In this document: piece by piece, positions 1-15,600 of the stretch
How the letters are laid out: each line of letters starts with the position of its first letter
How positions within the stretch are numbered: the first letter of the stretch is position 1
Assembly: GCF_020184175.1 (NCBI RefSeq)
Contig: NC_065533.1
Location: 56,768,351-56,832,350 of the forward strand
Direction of reading: 5' to 3'
Source: Aphis gossypii
Taxonomy: Eukaryota > Arthropoda > Insecta > Hemiptera > Aphididae
Length of the DNA: 64,000 nucleotides
The notes under the pieces: generated by a model
The model's input: only the letters and a program-made list of their open reading frames with translations
Told to the model about the DNA's origin: nothing
Database searches by the model: none
Position numbers and translations under genes: made by a program

Positions 1-3000
1 AGAACTACTATAAAGTAAATACCAAAACTCCAAATAAATCAGTTTTAACGAATATGCTTGGTAATGTTTTTCAATATTTTTTAACCAACGTTCAAAAATT
101 AATAATTAGAGTTTACAAAATAATTGATGTGTTGCTACTGACTACATTAAAGTTTGTTATTTCCAGTTGGTCATAAAAATGTTCTTTATTCGTTCAGTAC
201 ATTTAAATTTACTTCAAGCACGTAACTCAACAAAAAAGAGTTAATGGGTCTCAACTACAGATTGTTTTCTTTGTGTTTCTATCTAGTTTCTGAAGTTAAT
301 CGTGCTACGACTGAGGTTAATTGAGGCTAGTGTAACACACCTTAAAAATTGTACTTTTATTATATATGTGTTACTATTGTTGATTAAGGGTTGAACTTAA
401 TTTAAATTTTATATATTCATAATAAATTTTATAATTGAAATATTCATCATAATATGTGTATATTTCATACTGAATGGATGGTTTTTAATTATTAATTTTT
501 AAATTGTTATTCAAGATTTTCAATAATAAAAACTATAACCAGATAATTCAAATTGCATTTCATCATATTATTATTTGCTCGCAAAAAAAAAATAGTAATA
601 AATAATATTATTGTTCGTGAACCTTTTAATATTATTTTTATTACTATTTTAATTATGCTTTAAGTGATTTTTAACATTAACTTTGCAATACACATTACAT
701 ATTTTATTAGTACTACTAGTGCACAGAAGAAAATAATTATACATATATTATGTTTATATATCCTATTTTAAAATCATTTGTTTAATATTCCTTTATTGTA
801 TATTAAGGTATTTTTAGAGTAAATATGAAAAAAAGAAAAATTCCAAACTAAATTTGGAAAATATACTATTTTAGATTATGAGTATAATTAATATATTGCT
901 TTACAATAGTATGTTATTTGTATCGGTAATCACCTTTTTTGACTAGAAAAATAATAAATTCAAATTTTAAATTTTTAGAAGATTTTCTAACTTTAAATTT
1001 CTAGATTAAAAAAAAAATTGATAATATTTTTAATTATAAAGAACATTTGTTTTTAAGTTTCTAGCTTTTGAAAGAACATATATTTTTAAAAATATTTATA
1101 TGGGAAAATATCTACGAAGGATAAAAATATTTTGAAAGTTGTACTTTGTATAAAAAATGTAAAAATTTGGCCAAAATCTCAACTAAAGTTACTAGTTTTT
1201 AAATTACAACAAACTAACAAATGGATATAGTAAAAACTTTGTTTTAGGAAAAAATTTCTGGTTTTCCTAATTGTTATTTTTTTATGAAGAATAATGGATT
1301 GAATTCGAATTGAACACATATTATACTTTGAATTAGGTACTATGATGAGTTATACTTTACTTTTTCTATTAATAAACAACAGACTAACTTCCACAGTTTT
1401 TTTAATCATTTGTGTAGCCTTGTAGGTATCTTTCACATTTTTCTATCAACTTAATGCCAAATTTCATATTAAAAACTTTCAGTTACTACCTAGTATCTAC
1501 ATATATTATTTGTTTTTCTTGAGTTTTAATAATTTACATGAAATTAATCGCCTACAGCAGCTTAAACGTTTGTTGTTTTTCTTGTATATTTCATTTGCTT
1601 TCATTTAAATTTTTTCAAAATTTGTCGAATATACTCGTACCTACTTATTGCTTCACAATTTATGAACATTTTTCAAAATCTCAATTCGATAATAATGATA
1701 ACTAGTATTCTTGAATATTTTTACATTTTTTTTAATAAATTAAGTTTTGTAGATTACAATAAGCTTATCTTTTCTTTAAAATTTAATTTAGTACATAGTA
1801 AATTATATAAATGTTATAATGATAAATGCTGTCTCCATGAATAAGTAATTTAGAACCAGTGATTTCTTATTCCATTGAACCAATTAGAAATACTTTTCTA
1901 ATACCTATACTACCGCCTATAATATCTATAACTATTAACTTAAAATTAAATAATAATACAAATTATTTTTTTGATGGATATAATATAACTTATAATTATT
2001 TATACATTTTAGCATTTTAGAAGTAAAAGAATATCAGCAATATGTAATTTAACATTAATATATTAGTATATTTTATTTATCTTAATATTAATAATAATCA
2101 ATAATAAATACGTATTGAAAATGTATAAAAACGTAGATACTAAAATGATTGAAGATAATCTATATACACATATATTTTCAAAATTTCGAACCAATTGATA
2201 ATTTTAGAGAAATGCAAAAATAAAAATAATACTATTTTTTTAGGGACGGTTAATTTACCCTAATATTACATTAATCCAACTACAAGAATAATTTTATTTA
2301 AAGCCTTTTTTTTTACAAATTATAATTTAAATATTTGTATGATAGACACTTTATGATATTATAATAACCATTTATTAAATATATTCAAATAATCGTAATC
2401 AAATAAATTTTTCAAATTGCATTAAGTATTTTATAGATTTTATAGGAGCACTATTTATACAATTTCGTAAATACATTTTATATAGATAATAAGAAATTAT
2501 AAAATTATATTTAATTAAATTTAAAAAAAAGTAAAATTCCTCGAACAGTTTATAACACTTTTGCTCATAAAGGAGTAAGTCTTATTATCAGCAACTTTAT
2601 TTTTTTTAGTAACTAATCAGAAGAGGTACTTAATTAAGATTATTTAACTTATTTTTTATAAAAATATTATTCTATGATTATAATAGAGAAAAATGGCAGA
2701 AGAATTTATAACTATGTAATGGCTTATACTCTAAAAAATGTTTTTAAATTAAGATTTTATACTAAAATTATGGTTAATTATTAAATTAATTATAATAATA
2801 ATATCAATTAAATAAAATAAAATCATATAGTTAGTTAAATTAATTTTTCAATTTTTTTTACTACTTCCTGTATAATTATATATATAATTTATATATATGC
2901 TATATGGATTATTATTTTATAAAAATTATCGATAAAAATAATTCATTTTGTTTTTCTAATCAAACAGCATAATACATAATATATAACAATATATTAAATT

Positions 3001-6000
3001 CAAATGTAAATAAATGTGATGTAATATTATAATACAAAGCAATAATGTACTTTAACATACATGTTGTGGTAACACCCCGTGCAATAACTCACTAATGTCA
3101 GTTTCGTTAAATCCAACTATTCTTCTGATATATTTATTACAGCCTCTATAAATAAGTATTTGTAATTTATAAATAAAATTAGAGTTGTATTATTATTTTT
3201 TTTTTTTTATATTCGTATTTGAATACAGTAAAACTATTTTTTACACTGGCAATAACATGTTCAAACATATTTTTGACTACAACATAGAAAATGAACTTTT
3301 TAATTTAATGTTATATACTTATACTGTATATAATATTTATACTCATATGACAAAAACAATATTTAAATATATTTATTTTAAAACATCATAATTATCATTA
3401 GAGGAAATAAATGTATTCAATTTAAATGTGTAATGTGTAGGTATGAATTTCTACATTGATCAAATTAATTATAAAGTTATGACTGTTATGAGTATCTAGG
3501 TACCTTATAATTTTCAAAAATCAACTTTATTATATTTACTTTTGATAATATTGAAAAACTTAAATAGCTATTTTTAAAACTTATAAAACAAACGTATTAA
3601 TTTGTTTTTATTATTTATCTTTACATTTAATATATTATGTTGGGCAAGATTGCTTTGTGAGTGTGTTAAATTACAAACGTATAAAATGAATAAATAATTT
3701 TGTTACAAAATTTTAATTAAATTGCTAATGAGACAGAAAAAGATGTAAAAAATATTGAAACTACCATCCAATCAAAATTCCAAAAACTTATTGAATTATA
3801 TATTTAAAAACAGTTGCTAAAATCCTTTTGATGAATAATTTAAAGGGATACCTGATTTTAAACCATTAGTTAATTTATGATTAAGTATACCTACATGTAT
3901 TTTAAATAATATGATTATATGCCATAAATATTATGTACCTAAATATAAAATATAAAATTAAAATTGTATAATTATTTTATTATTTATTAAAAAATAATCC
4001 TTGTATATTATAGTAATTATTGCATACTTATGTTTGACAAATATACCATGGCTAATATAATTTAGACTACTAATATTTATAACTCACAACTATGATACAT
4101 TTTATAATTATTATAAACTATATAAATCATAAAAAATACATCAATATTTATAGATAAAATAAATTTTTGATTTAAATTTAACTTTAGGTTAAGTATATCA
4201 GTAATAACGAAAAAATTATGTGTTTAATATTATAATACAATTTTTTATCATCTTATGAATACTATTACAATAATAATAATAATATTGATACAATTAATAA
4301 GTTCTAGGTAGATTGATTAAAAATGAAAACTTTGTTAAGTTTATGGTAAATGAAGGTTATTCTCTTTACAATTATCGTGAGCATTAAAAAGCGGAAATTT
4401 CAGTTAAATGTTTAAAATGCTTGTAGATACTAAACTTTAGGAATATAAGCTAAGTGATTAGAATTTAAAATTTAATCACACGAAATGTCTAGGATATTAC
4501 AAACTATTGTAAAAGTTATTAAGTAAAGATGTTGACAAGTAGGTCAAAAACCTATCTACTTTTTATACTAAGTTTTTTTTATTTATTCAAATGAATCATT
4601 AAATATGATCAATTTTAAAAAAATAAAAAAATATTTAAATAATAACGTCATAGTAAATTTTATTTCAAATTTATAATTATTAAACGAAAACACAGTACCT
4701 ATATTCAGAATTTTATATAAAATCACAACGTTAGTACTTAATAGTCGTATACAATTGATTATCAAAATACTATAAATTAAATAACCCTTTTGTAATTAAA
4801 GAAAAAATGGTAATGAAATGCCAAGTGCACGCTTAAAAGTTTAAGGATAAAGAAAGTTTTTTACTGTTTAATCAATAACGTTTAGTGTCTCGCATTTGAA
4901 GTATAATACATAAAATTGTTCTATACCCTCTAACTTAACAGTAGTCCAGACTATAGAGAGCTTATAGTGGTGTTTAGTTTTTATCATATAAAATATGGTT
5001 TATATTGTATTATTATCTATTATAGGTCAAAATATGTGTGTTTTTACCTACCTAGTTATATAAACATATACATAAAATTTTGTTAGTAAGTTTTGAGAAA
5101 TAATGGTATCTATTCGTTGGTTAGATAAAAATATATTTTTTGTTTTAAACTATCCACATAAACGGAATTCTAAAACAATTTATCTGGTTATAAAATTGAA
5201 TATAATAATACTAAAGTATTTATATCAGTGGAAGAAGGCATACAACTATATAAACCCCTCACGAGTACCCTCTCGAGATAGGTTTTATTTAGATATGTGT
5301 ATTTATTGACTTATTCATTTTTATTTTATTAAATATTTAATTATTCATAACTTTAATTGTGTACCTACAGTCACACGTATTTCATAAGATTATTGTTATC
5401 TATTTATTACATTTCCGAATAATCTGATTATTAGTGTTAAACTCCAATTAGTGGTAAACAATGACCCTCATGTTATTAATATTGCATATGTCGTGTCACA
5501 CCATGAATAAAAGCGTTACATAAATAAAATATGAAATTACCTTATTATTACGTAAGATCGCTTTAACAGATAATATCTATTAGGTAGTTAAATAAAAATA
5601 ATATTATGAGTCAATATCGATATACTGTAAATATGTTATTAGTATAGTCTAGTCATAATAGCAACAGATTTTAAAATTACGATTAATATTTTTTGAATTA
5701 TAACATAAAAATAAACTAATATATCGAGAAATATCATTATTATTCGTTCAAATATCCAATTTCGACGAAATATGATCTTCAGTTGTCTAAAAATAAAATT
5801 GTTGTAAAGTATTTTCGACATCATTAAATTTCTGAAAAAATAACGTATGAGGAACCTTGTATTTTATTTCCAAGCTTTTTGACTGAGAAAAAATGTTGCA
5901 ATCTATTAGCTATAGAGCAGAGTGACTTTCCTGTTTATATATATATACAATTTAATATGATTTTTATTGCAATGAAGTAATTTCTTGAGAAATATTATTA

Positions 6001-7660
6001 AGTTGGTCATCATTCATCAAGTATAGCAGTATAGGTCTTCGTATTAATACTATAACTTGAAACGTAGCTTTCAAAAATGAATTCATAAAATGTATTATTC
6101 GTAGGTACTAGTTATAACTGTATTTAAATAAATAATTATTCAATAGTTAACAGATATAACTGTTTTAAACAATTCTTATTGTCAATACGAATTTTAAGTA
6201 CTTACCTAAGTAATGATATATCCTAACTTTGAATATTTACTAAAAGATTAAACTAATTAAGAAGTATATCCATTAGTTGTCATAATACTTATTATTGGAC
6301 CCATAAAACAACCATAGCAACCTTTTCTGTTTTTAGTAGAGATTTTTTTTTACAATAGTTTTTTTAAACACACACACACACACACATATATATATAATAT
6401 ATATATATATATATTATATTATTTTTTTATAACATTTATGTGATTCAATACAATACTCATTTTCTCATTTTAAAATTGGATGAAGTGTGGTCTACTGGGA
6501 AAAGATATAGTGTTAAAATGTCAATTAAACGTTTATGAAATGTGAACGGTAGATTGAGATTTTATCATCTGACTGAATCATTAAAAATTTGATATTTACA
6601 CTAGAAAGAGTAATTATTGGGAGTGTTAACGAAAAGTACTCTCTGTGAATAGTTTCTAATTTATATATACAATTATTGAATTATTAAACGTATACGTATA
6701 TATACTATACCTAAATATTGTTTTATATGCTTAATCTTCTTTTTTCTTTCTAATTAATATTATGGATACAGATTATTTAAATCACAATAACGTATAATAC
6801 AAAAAACAAATTGTATTTTGTTTATTAATATAATTAATAAAAAATATATACCTATTCTTAGTTTTATTCTTATAATTATTTTTTATAATATTTTTAATAA
6901 TTCACTAAATATGTATATAATATACATCTTTAATATTCATCTATACATTTTAAACTATTGTTCATTTTTAAATCATAAAACGTGTTTTAATAAAACCGTT
7001 GCGTTTAGTTAAGACGGTGTTTTTTTTTAAAAAAAATAGCTAAAATATAGTACGCCTACATCGCTCGCTTGATTTTAGTAACTTAATAATTATTCATATA
7101 GTCAACTTTTTTTTTAAATATTTTGTAAATTTTCTATAATTTATGAAATTTATGGGGAAATAACATCAATAATTTTATTTGAGGTAAATAAAAGAGAGGT
7201 ACAATTATTTAATTACAGAAATGGATTCTCATTTTCCATCCTTTTGGTTGCCAAATTACACTGTAGAACATAGTCAAATATAAAATTACAAAGTAGCGTT
7301 TAGATAGTATTCTGTATGCGCATATTAAAACAACAGATAAAAAAATAAAAAACGAAATTACTAAAACTGCGATATTTTAAGTACATAATTTAAAAAATAA
7401 TCCATAAATGGCAAATACAGCTGAGTTTATAAAAAACACGCATATCATATTAACTAAAATTATCATGCCTAATTAGTGCAGCTACTACTGCAAAATTTAT
7501 AAATTTCATAGCGCTATTAAAGTCGTATTTATTAATGATCACCAAATTTATATGATGATACCAGTACCGATACTTGGCAATACTTGTTCTATGTTTTTTT
7601 TTTTTTTAAAAAAAATCACAGTCTAATTTAATATTACTCACTGACTTTCAAAAATCTTTA
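1..7660. other. AT-rich non-coding stretch
   Basis: I see no supportable gene here on either strand. The sequence is dominated by A/T homopolymer runs and TA-rich low-complexity DNA, as in an insect intron or intergenic region. The open frames present (for example at 1,662, 3,185, 5,103, 6,818) are rich in F, I, K, N and Y, lack splice context and show no family motif, so they are read as chance. A CA/TA microsatellite at 6,369 is listed separately. Confidence 0.7.
6369..6414. repeat. (CA)9 followed by (TA)n microsatellite
   Basis: About nine CA units run directly into an interrupted TA tract of about 28 bases. This is a compound dinucleotide microsatellite, and its length is probably polymorphic. 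No gene lies next to it. Confidence 0.9.
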
Positions 7661-7669
7661 TCGATCCTT

Positions 7670-8400
7670 AAGTGTACCAATATCCGATTATCTTTGTGAA
7701 TGCAATCGAATCCGATGGCTTGGCACTTAAATACTTTAGTGTATATTATTATTATATTTATGTAGTATAATGTTATAACCGGTGGTTGAAACCGAGGCTA
7801 GTGCGTACTATTACTAGTGCCAAACGCAGCAAGTTGATGTTTGGCCCCCGTATTTTATTTCCACACCATTCATATTTATATACGTAATGTAATATACTTT
7901 CACAGAATCCAAGTAAAACGTTGATGAAATTCTTTGTACGGTACCTATTGTCAGAGTCGATGTCAATCCGAAATACACGTGAATGTAGAATTGTACGTCA
8001 TACGCTCATGCCATATAACTTATTGTCATGTAATATACGAAAAAATCTATAGTTAAAAATGACAGAATATGTTTAGCGTGCCTGTCTAGTTTAATATGGA
8101 AATCCATAAGTCACATCGATTTGAACGTGTCACAAATTCACGAATGTGACAGATATAGTTTTGTACACCTCGACTGCACAGTATATTTTCCTGAAAACGT
8201 TCTGTGGGTGTTTTTTTTTTTTTTTTGTATTTGTTCAATATGTTTGGAGGAAAAATAGTTATAGGTAAATGTGACGAATACACATGATGACTACTGTTGC
8301 AGTAGTAAATATACACAACTTTGTTCGGTCAGTGATTTCTATTATGGTGCATATTCATCTGACTGTGTTGATGCAATCCAGTGTAGTTATATTTTCATTA
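7670..8400. other. GC-elevated unique block, function unknown
   Basis: This stretch is clearly less AT-rich and less repetitive than its surroundings. It contains several CpGs and one CACGTG (7,976-7,981). A minus-strand open frame (8,086-8,316) crosses an A/T run and shows no recognisable domain, so I do not call it a gene. The block could be a regulatory element, a non-coding transcript or an old insertion; the sequence alone does not decide. Confidence 0.3.
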
Positions 8401-9744
8401 TAAATTTGAAAGAACGTCATGTTATATTATAATTCTGATAGATGTTTTTATAAATTAATATGTCGTTATTGGTTTTATGTACAAATGAACACGTAACTTA
8501 ACTATATGATATAAATTGTTTTAAGAAATAAAATAGAACTGTATGGATGGTTTCATTTTAAATCATTGGGAAAAACTAAAAATTAAAGTAGCGAAATGAA
8601 GAAATAATTGATGATAAAATAGATTTTGGTTTTTTTTCATACAATCGTAAAAGTGAATAATAGTAAAATTTAAAAATTCACAACGAATTAATTTAGTATT
8701 TTTCTAGTTATAATAATTTATTATTAATATTCAAGGATAGTGACAGGTTAGTAAAAGGTTGTGGTTTATTTTAAATATATGATAATAAAATAATATTTTA
8801 TACATCATTATAATATTATTATGATACAAGAAGTATAATTTTTTGGGGAAAATAAGTTCACCTATATCGTATAATTTATAAATTAAAAATAATTATATCA
8901 TTATTATATTAATGATAAAAGTAACTTTGTACAATAACAAAATCTTAACATATTATGCTTGTATTTATGACCTAAAAATGTTTAAGCTAAAAGGTCTGTA
9001 TTGAAAAAAAAAATACCACCTAAAATTATAAATAAGAAGTTTAAATAATAATGATACCAAATTATTCACTCAATAATAAAAAAGAGTTTTATGTTTAAAA
9101 AGAAAAATAAAGTAGGTAACTAAATTTTTTTGGATTTTGAATATACAATCATAAAATGTACAATGGGAACATAACAAAATACTATATGCATTGAAACTTA
9201 AAAATTAGTTTAATATGCAAAGTATGCCAACAACATATTTCCTATAAGCTCCCAAGTTGAAAGAGAAAAATGTATAATATTATAATAGTCTTACATCTAT
9301 ATCACTATCTTCAATTATAAAATACCCTAAGAAATAAAATACTATCTTCGCTCTTTAAAATCATTTTTTGTATACAACAACTGATCATTGAATTTAAATT
9401 TAAGTAATTTAATATTAATAACACGTCTACTTCATTATTACATTGATCTGTCAATGGCAAGATACACTCGACATTTACGAGACAATAGATCAAATTTTTA
9501 GGTTTTTTTTTTTTATCTTATTCAAATTATTCAATAGATTATTATACTTAATTTGTTTTTGTTTTTCAATAATAAATGATCATAACGATAACGTATTAAG
9601 TCTTATAATATTCAATATCACGCATTTAGTAAAGTAAACAACTTTTTGATTTAGATATATTATATAAAAATTACAAATTATATTACATAGTTTTATCTGA
9701 AGAATGTAGAGTTTCGATATTAATCAAATTCTTTAAAAACGCTA

Positions 9745-9966
9745 ATGTTCTCTTATAATAGAAAAATAACTTTAAAGCGCTTTGTACTTAAAGGGAATAT
9801 TGGTAGACTTCAAAAACTGAACAAGGATTACTTTGGTACCGCAAAGTTAAATTTTGCTCTCAAAAAAACTATATTAAAATTTAAAAACTCATTAGAAAGA
9901 ACTGCTATATTAATGATTCTAAGAACAAAACAATCATCAATTAAGCCAAGCCAAAAAGAAGTTTAA
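9745..9966 (+). other. possible degraded coding fragment, unknown
   Basis: A 73-codon open frame beginning with ATG encodes a lysine-rich polypeptide with varied composition (for example NIGRLQKLNKDYFGTAK around residues 18-32). It is less dominated by F/I/N/Y than the random frames nearby. It has no family motif I recognise, no acceptor or donor framing it, and no promoter evidence. It may be a transposon or retrocopy remnant, or simply chance. The opposite strand is not open across the same stretch. Confidence 0.15.
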
Positions 9967-11153
9967 AAATAACATCATCTTAGTATACGCGTCTTATTGT
10001 ACTTTAATAATTATTAAATATTTACTTTTTGCATAAAAAGTTCGTAATCATGGTCATTTAATGTGATCCAATGTGATATTATGTTTCTTAGATCTAATGA
10101 ATCTTAAAAAAAAAAACAGTTTTTAACTTGTTTATAAGCTTAGTGCACCAGTACATTATATAGTTTGATTTGAGTAACATTATACGATTCAAATGTATTG
10201 TAATATAAACCAGTATTAAGCAAAATACATACGTTTTGAAGATGAAACATTTGAAATATGGGTTATCATGTGTATCGAAGTAATTAATTTCAAAGAGTTG
10301 TAACACAAAATATAATTATTTTGAAATTAATATTTAATAATATAGTATAATATATATATATATTTTTTTTTGATATATTTTTTACAATCCAAAATATGGC
10401 ACATAAGTATTTTAAATGTTTCAATAATGATATTACGTATAGAATATTTTACAAATAATAATATTGTTATAACAATTTTAAGTACCAATCAATGAATATA
10501 TTTAGTTTTTAACAAAACTAAAAACTATTTTATTAAAAATAATTGTATTGTATTGTTCACTTTTTAATCTTTTTATCTATTGTACTAGTGAAGTAAAAAA
10601 AATAAAAAACTATGATGCCTTTAAACTCTTTTTACGTTCAATTTTCGATCTACAGATACCAACAAGAAACTTTTGTACTACTTTTAATAAGGTTTTTAAA
10701 AGTATTTTCCAAAAGAAAAAAAACACTTTATGGTAGATCAATTCCCTTGCTTCATTCAGATTCTGTAAAAACTAAACATGACTAACGGAGAAATTCAACT
10801 GCCAACATACATACCACTTTATAACTGGATCTGCATCTAAATCGCTGTGACGTATTTTCAATATTTTATACAAATTAAATTTTTTTTATTTAAAGTTTTT
10901 ATTCACGCATCGTTTTAAAGTTGTCTCGAGCATTACTACAGAATCAACATATTTATAAACTCTTAAAATATGTCTTTTAATGAAAATGGAAATTTATAGT
11001 AACACAATACATAATAATATATACCAATCGTTTATCCAATCAGTCTTAAACGCCAAAAGTATCATGTAACACTTTAAAAGGTCAAAAAATATCTCCATGT
11101 ACCTATAAAAATGATTCATGAAAATTATACATATTTTATTTTTATTTTTTTTA

Positions 11154-11179
11154 TAGTAGTAGTAGTAGTAGTAGTAGTA
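11154..11179. repeat. (TAG)n trinucleotide microsatellite
   Basis: About 8.7 perfect TAG units. The minus-strand open frame across it (10,994-11,266) reads the array as a run of tyrosines, which shows that this frame is a repeat artefact and not a gene. Confidence 0.9.
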
Positions 11180-11619
11180 TTTCCAAGCAAATGGAAAACT
11201 ACGAAAAACTTTTGAGTAGGTAATGTAAGCGAGCTTGAGAGTAGTCAGAACCAACGATTTACACAAATGTATAAAAAAAAAATACCTAACCCACTACTAT
11301 ATTCTACGTCAGATAACTTATGGTGTCTGGTTATGTTTGTGGTATTTTTTATTTTTAATTCTAATTAAAGATCACTGATGAAACTTTGATCGTTTTCGAA
11401 ATAAGAAATACATTTACGTTACACCGTAATATCGTCAAATCACTACTTCTTAATTCCCTTCAGAAGTCAAAATAAATTAAATATATTAGGCGTTTGTAAA
11501 TATAGGTTGATAATAGGAATTCATTAAATATAATTTACCAATAAAAACAAAGATTTATTGAATGTAATGTATAACAATTTAAAAATCAATTTGAAGCACT
11601 GTCAATATCTTAATAAGTA

Positions 11620-12660
11620 CAAATTTGTTATAACAATGAATACCTATTGCACGCATCCACCTAATACTAAAAAAACACGCAACCGGCAAAGCGATACAAA
11701 TACTTAGGTAAATTATATTGTTTATAGTTTATACAACCGTTATTTCGTTCAGTCCTTTTGCGATAGTTACCGTACTTGGAATACTCCCAATAAACTCAAG
11801 ACATGTACTGGACAGCATGAGTTATTTAAAGCTCGTTAATTAAACTTAATGATTTAGCATCCCGTGAAAGTTCGACATCAATATATTTTGCAATGCCTAA
11901 CTGCCCAAGTATAAATATTAGTATAAATTTACCTTCTTCCGCGGATAAATCAATTTTTTTCTTATTTATCAACGATAAGTTTGTAATTATTATTTTCTGT
12001 ACATAACATATTCGTAGGTATTATTTTATTATAAATAATACCTGTGGTAGTCGCGTCGGTACTTCAAATAATAGCATTGGTCTCATGCACACAACTATAC
12101 ATGTTATAACAATTGTAGGAATCTTTACAAGTCGCATCAAAGTCGTCGTTTTTTGATCATTTGGGTATGATTTAATTGTGTAACAAATTCTATTGAATTC
12201 TGGGTTATTACGCAATACTTACCTACCATTTTAAATTAAAATATATATATATATATTATTTGTTTTTCTGACAAAGAAGTATAAGTATAAATTATTTATT
12301 ACATTTGTTTGTAAACATGATTGGATACACATACGTACATCCATACTTGGTATTCAATATACATTTATGCACTAAATCTGTGTTCCATAAACGGACACCA
12401 ATATGTTGTACGTATAAGCTAAGTCACAATATAAGTTGATTTATTTGTCAATATAAAAATGTTTTACTTGTATTTTTGTTTCAAGAGATTCCGAATATAC
12501 GTGACGTATATTAAAATGAGGATTACATTTTGAGGTAAAATAACTATTTACGTATTCTATATTATAATGTTTTCGTGCTCGGTAGTTTCTTTCTCACATA
12601 ACATAAATATTTTGTTCCACGTAATATATTGATTTTCGTGGTACCTACTTTTTGCTACGG
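11620..12660. other. moderately complex unique block, function unknown
   Basis: Base composition is more even here than in the flanks, with scattered CpGs and few homopolymers. A minus-strand frame at 12,021-12,215 contains a hydrophobic stretch (around IPTIVITCIVVC) and is followed on that strand by ACAG|GTATTA, which could pass as a donor. There is no usable acceptor before it and no recognisable family. It may be non-coding regulatory DNA. Confidence 0.25.
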
Positions 12661-15600
12661 CCTAATTATTATTTTAAGTAATTCATGTTTCTTCTCGTGT
12701 TTAAATAGGTAGGTAGGTACTGCACTTATTTTATCTGAGATACGTAGCTACTTTGAATATATTTTTTTTTATTATTCAGTTTTATGTTAAATTTATATTT
12801 TTTATTTTATTTTTTTCACTTTTCAACGTGAAAATGTTTATGTAATATCTAAAAAGTATATTCAATTGCGTAAGTCTGGGTTTCTTTATTTGCATTGCAT
12901 TAAATTGTACTATTCATCAAGGCTACAGTGTTTGTTTGTTAAATGTGTTCACCTGGACACCGTATTACAGTGATAGCTGATAAACACAATAGATAGATAA
13001 AAGAAAAAAAACACTTCATCAAATATCAATAATTTAGTTCGAGGTTTGTGAAAAAAAGAAAAAAAAGGAAGAAAGTATTGTATCACGGTTTATCGTTTCA
13101 ATTATTGTATATTATCGATTTATTTAGTAATAAGTAGTATAGGTACCAACTCTTAATTAATTGAATTAAAAAAAAAAAAAAGAAGAAGAAAGAAAACGGT
13201 TTGTAAGCTCTTAGCATTTTTCTTATAAACCCGTATTGTTTTACGCTTTTATGGTAGTACAAGGTATAGAAAATAACAGTGAACGACACGCTGTAAAGGT
13301 ATAATACGCATGTACCTTTTCAGTTTATTTTCACCGATCTACACAATTTCAATTAGTTCACCTCCGTTAATTTGTCGTGTTTTTAATCATTCCTAGAGGT
13401 TTTCTGCCGTAAATCATTCACCGTTTTGTAACTTATAGCTGATATTTTAGGCTGGCTATTATTATTCATGTGTATTATTGTTTTATGTACAGTTAAGCAC
13501 TTAAGAACGATTTAATACTAAACGTTCCGTAATAAAACGATAAATCCAAAGAAAATCTAATTTTCTCCCAGCAATTTTTGTTTTTTTTTTTTATAAAATA
13601 CAAACAATGTGCAATTTAGATTTTTTTTTCTAGTTAACAGTATTATTAAAAACGACTACCGCCTTCTTTATTTAATATTTTTTTTTCGTTTGAAAATATG
13701 TATTCCATTTTAGTCAGGTAAAAATCAATAATATTATTAGTAACGACATGTTTTTTTTTTTTTTAAACGCCTTCGTCAGTCGTCATATACTCGTATGTAT
13801 TCACAATAAGGTTTTTCAATGCTTAACTATAAAAACTGCTTCTCTTTCAATTTTAACCAACATTTATATATCATTCGTATTTTGAAGAATTCAATAAGAG
13901 ATTGTATTTTGTTATCGGTGCGAAAATAAGACAATGTTTATTAACGAAAATGTGTGAAATATAATAAATACTTACTAATTATTGTAGTATATTATCAGAT
14001 TCTAAAACTTCATTATTTTCAAATAATAATAAATATTTATGAACTCGTTATAAAATAATGTGTAATAAATAAATAAAAAAAAATAAAAAATATAATAAAT
14101 AAATTATTATTATTTGTATTGAAAGTCTTAATATTACATCATTTATTATTTTAATTACAATTATTTAAATTCATAAATAAAATATTATTAAAAAAATTAC
14201 TATTTTTTTTTTTTTTTGATTTAAAATGTATTTCTATATTAGTTATTAGATAATTATATTTTGATGAAGGTTATCAACATTTTATTTTATTTTTTTATTT
14301 TTTTGTAGAAAAATGATGTAGACGAGTCTATGTAAGTAATATATAGCTACGTATATTTATATAAAATGAATTAAACGTATGGAATTGTTCACTATAATTC
14401 TATGTAATAATTAAACGTAAAGTTTAGTTGAAAATAGTAAATAATAAATAATAATTATATTTATATAGGCATTATTTAGTTATAATAAAGGGTAGAAAAA
14501 AATATTCCTCTTAAGTACTTAAGAGACCTTCCACTTAGAAATACATTGTCTGAATGAACGATTATCCTTGAAGTTTATTAAAAATAAAAGTCTCAAGTAT
14601 ATTATTAACTTTTTAGAAGTATATGTTCTCGCTCAATGACTCATATATCAAGACTTAATTATAATTAGCAATAACTTTAAGTAAAAGATAAAACTATTTT
14701 ATTAAAATAAGTATAGTATTAATGACATTGGATATAATATAATAAAAAATTTTATTTAGGTATTTTAAATAAAGTTCAGAACTTCTAGTTACCTACGTAA
14801 ATATTATTTTTATTGCAGCAGTAATACGAATCACATATTTTTTTTTATCATAAACTATTTTATTTCTATTTTTAACAAATAAAATTAATTATTTTAGTCT
14901 ATAGTTGTGAAAAATTATAAAACCTTTAATTTTGAATGTTAAGGTTTATATTTTATTATGATAAGGTTCTTTTGAGTTTTTTTTTTTATAAAACAGAAAA
15001 TATTAAAAATATATACAATATATACATGTTATACATGTATATATTTATATAGACATTTTAAATTGACAAAATTGTATATTGAAACAATAAAAAAACATTT
15101 TTAATTAATTTGCTGCAATTCAAAAAATATTATTCATAGGTCTAGAAACTTTTTCTCGTAACTTAAATTATTATTTACTATACCTACAAAATGCAATTTT
15201 CAAAATATTTAGATTAATTTTAAGTTATTACGGCGTACGACGAGAGTTTTTTTATTAGAAAATAAATATAATTTAATACAACTTTGTAGGTAGTGTCTAA
15301 TTTTTTATCATTACACTTACACAGTTACACACACGGTTTTTTGTATTCATAATATGATATTGTAGTAGGTACAAAATACTACAGGAAAACATTTTTATAT
15401 ACACTCATTTAAATAATAATTTACATTTGTTTGCATAATGTTTTAGTTGTAGTAATTACTTTCTCGTATAAAAATGTGGAAGATCTAATAAAATTGTGAA
15501 AATCTACAAGTACCCAAAGGTTGAATAGGTTACCCGGTAATACTCATATATCTAAAAAAAAATATATTTTTGTAATTAAATCAACTCACTATAAATAGGC

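Larger units (their letters stand above)
8401..11620. other. AT-rich non-coding stretch
   Basis: Mostly low-complexity AT-rich DNA. It contains a (TAG)n tract and one weak coding-like frame at 9,745, both listed separately. Nothing else here can be supported. Confidence 0.6.

Noticed and set aside
8086..8316. 76-codon minus-strand open frame
   Set aside because: It crosses an A/T run read as poly-lysine and has no family motif or splice sites. The block is kept only as GC-elevated unique DNA.
10994..11266. 90-codon minus-strand open frame
   Set aside because: It contains a run of tyrosines that is just the (TAG)n microsatellite read on the other strand, and the rest is low complexity.
12021..12215. 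64-codon minus-strand frame with a hydrophobic segment and a donor-like end
   Set aside because: No acceptor or signal-peptide layout fits, and there is no recognised family. A hydrophobic run is common in AT-rich random frames.
15018..15045. Small palindrome around ATACATGT/ACATGTAT
   Set aside because: Short AT-rich palindromes are frequent here, and no hairpin RNA or binding-site context is visible.
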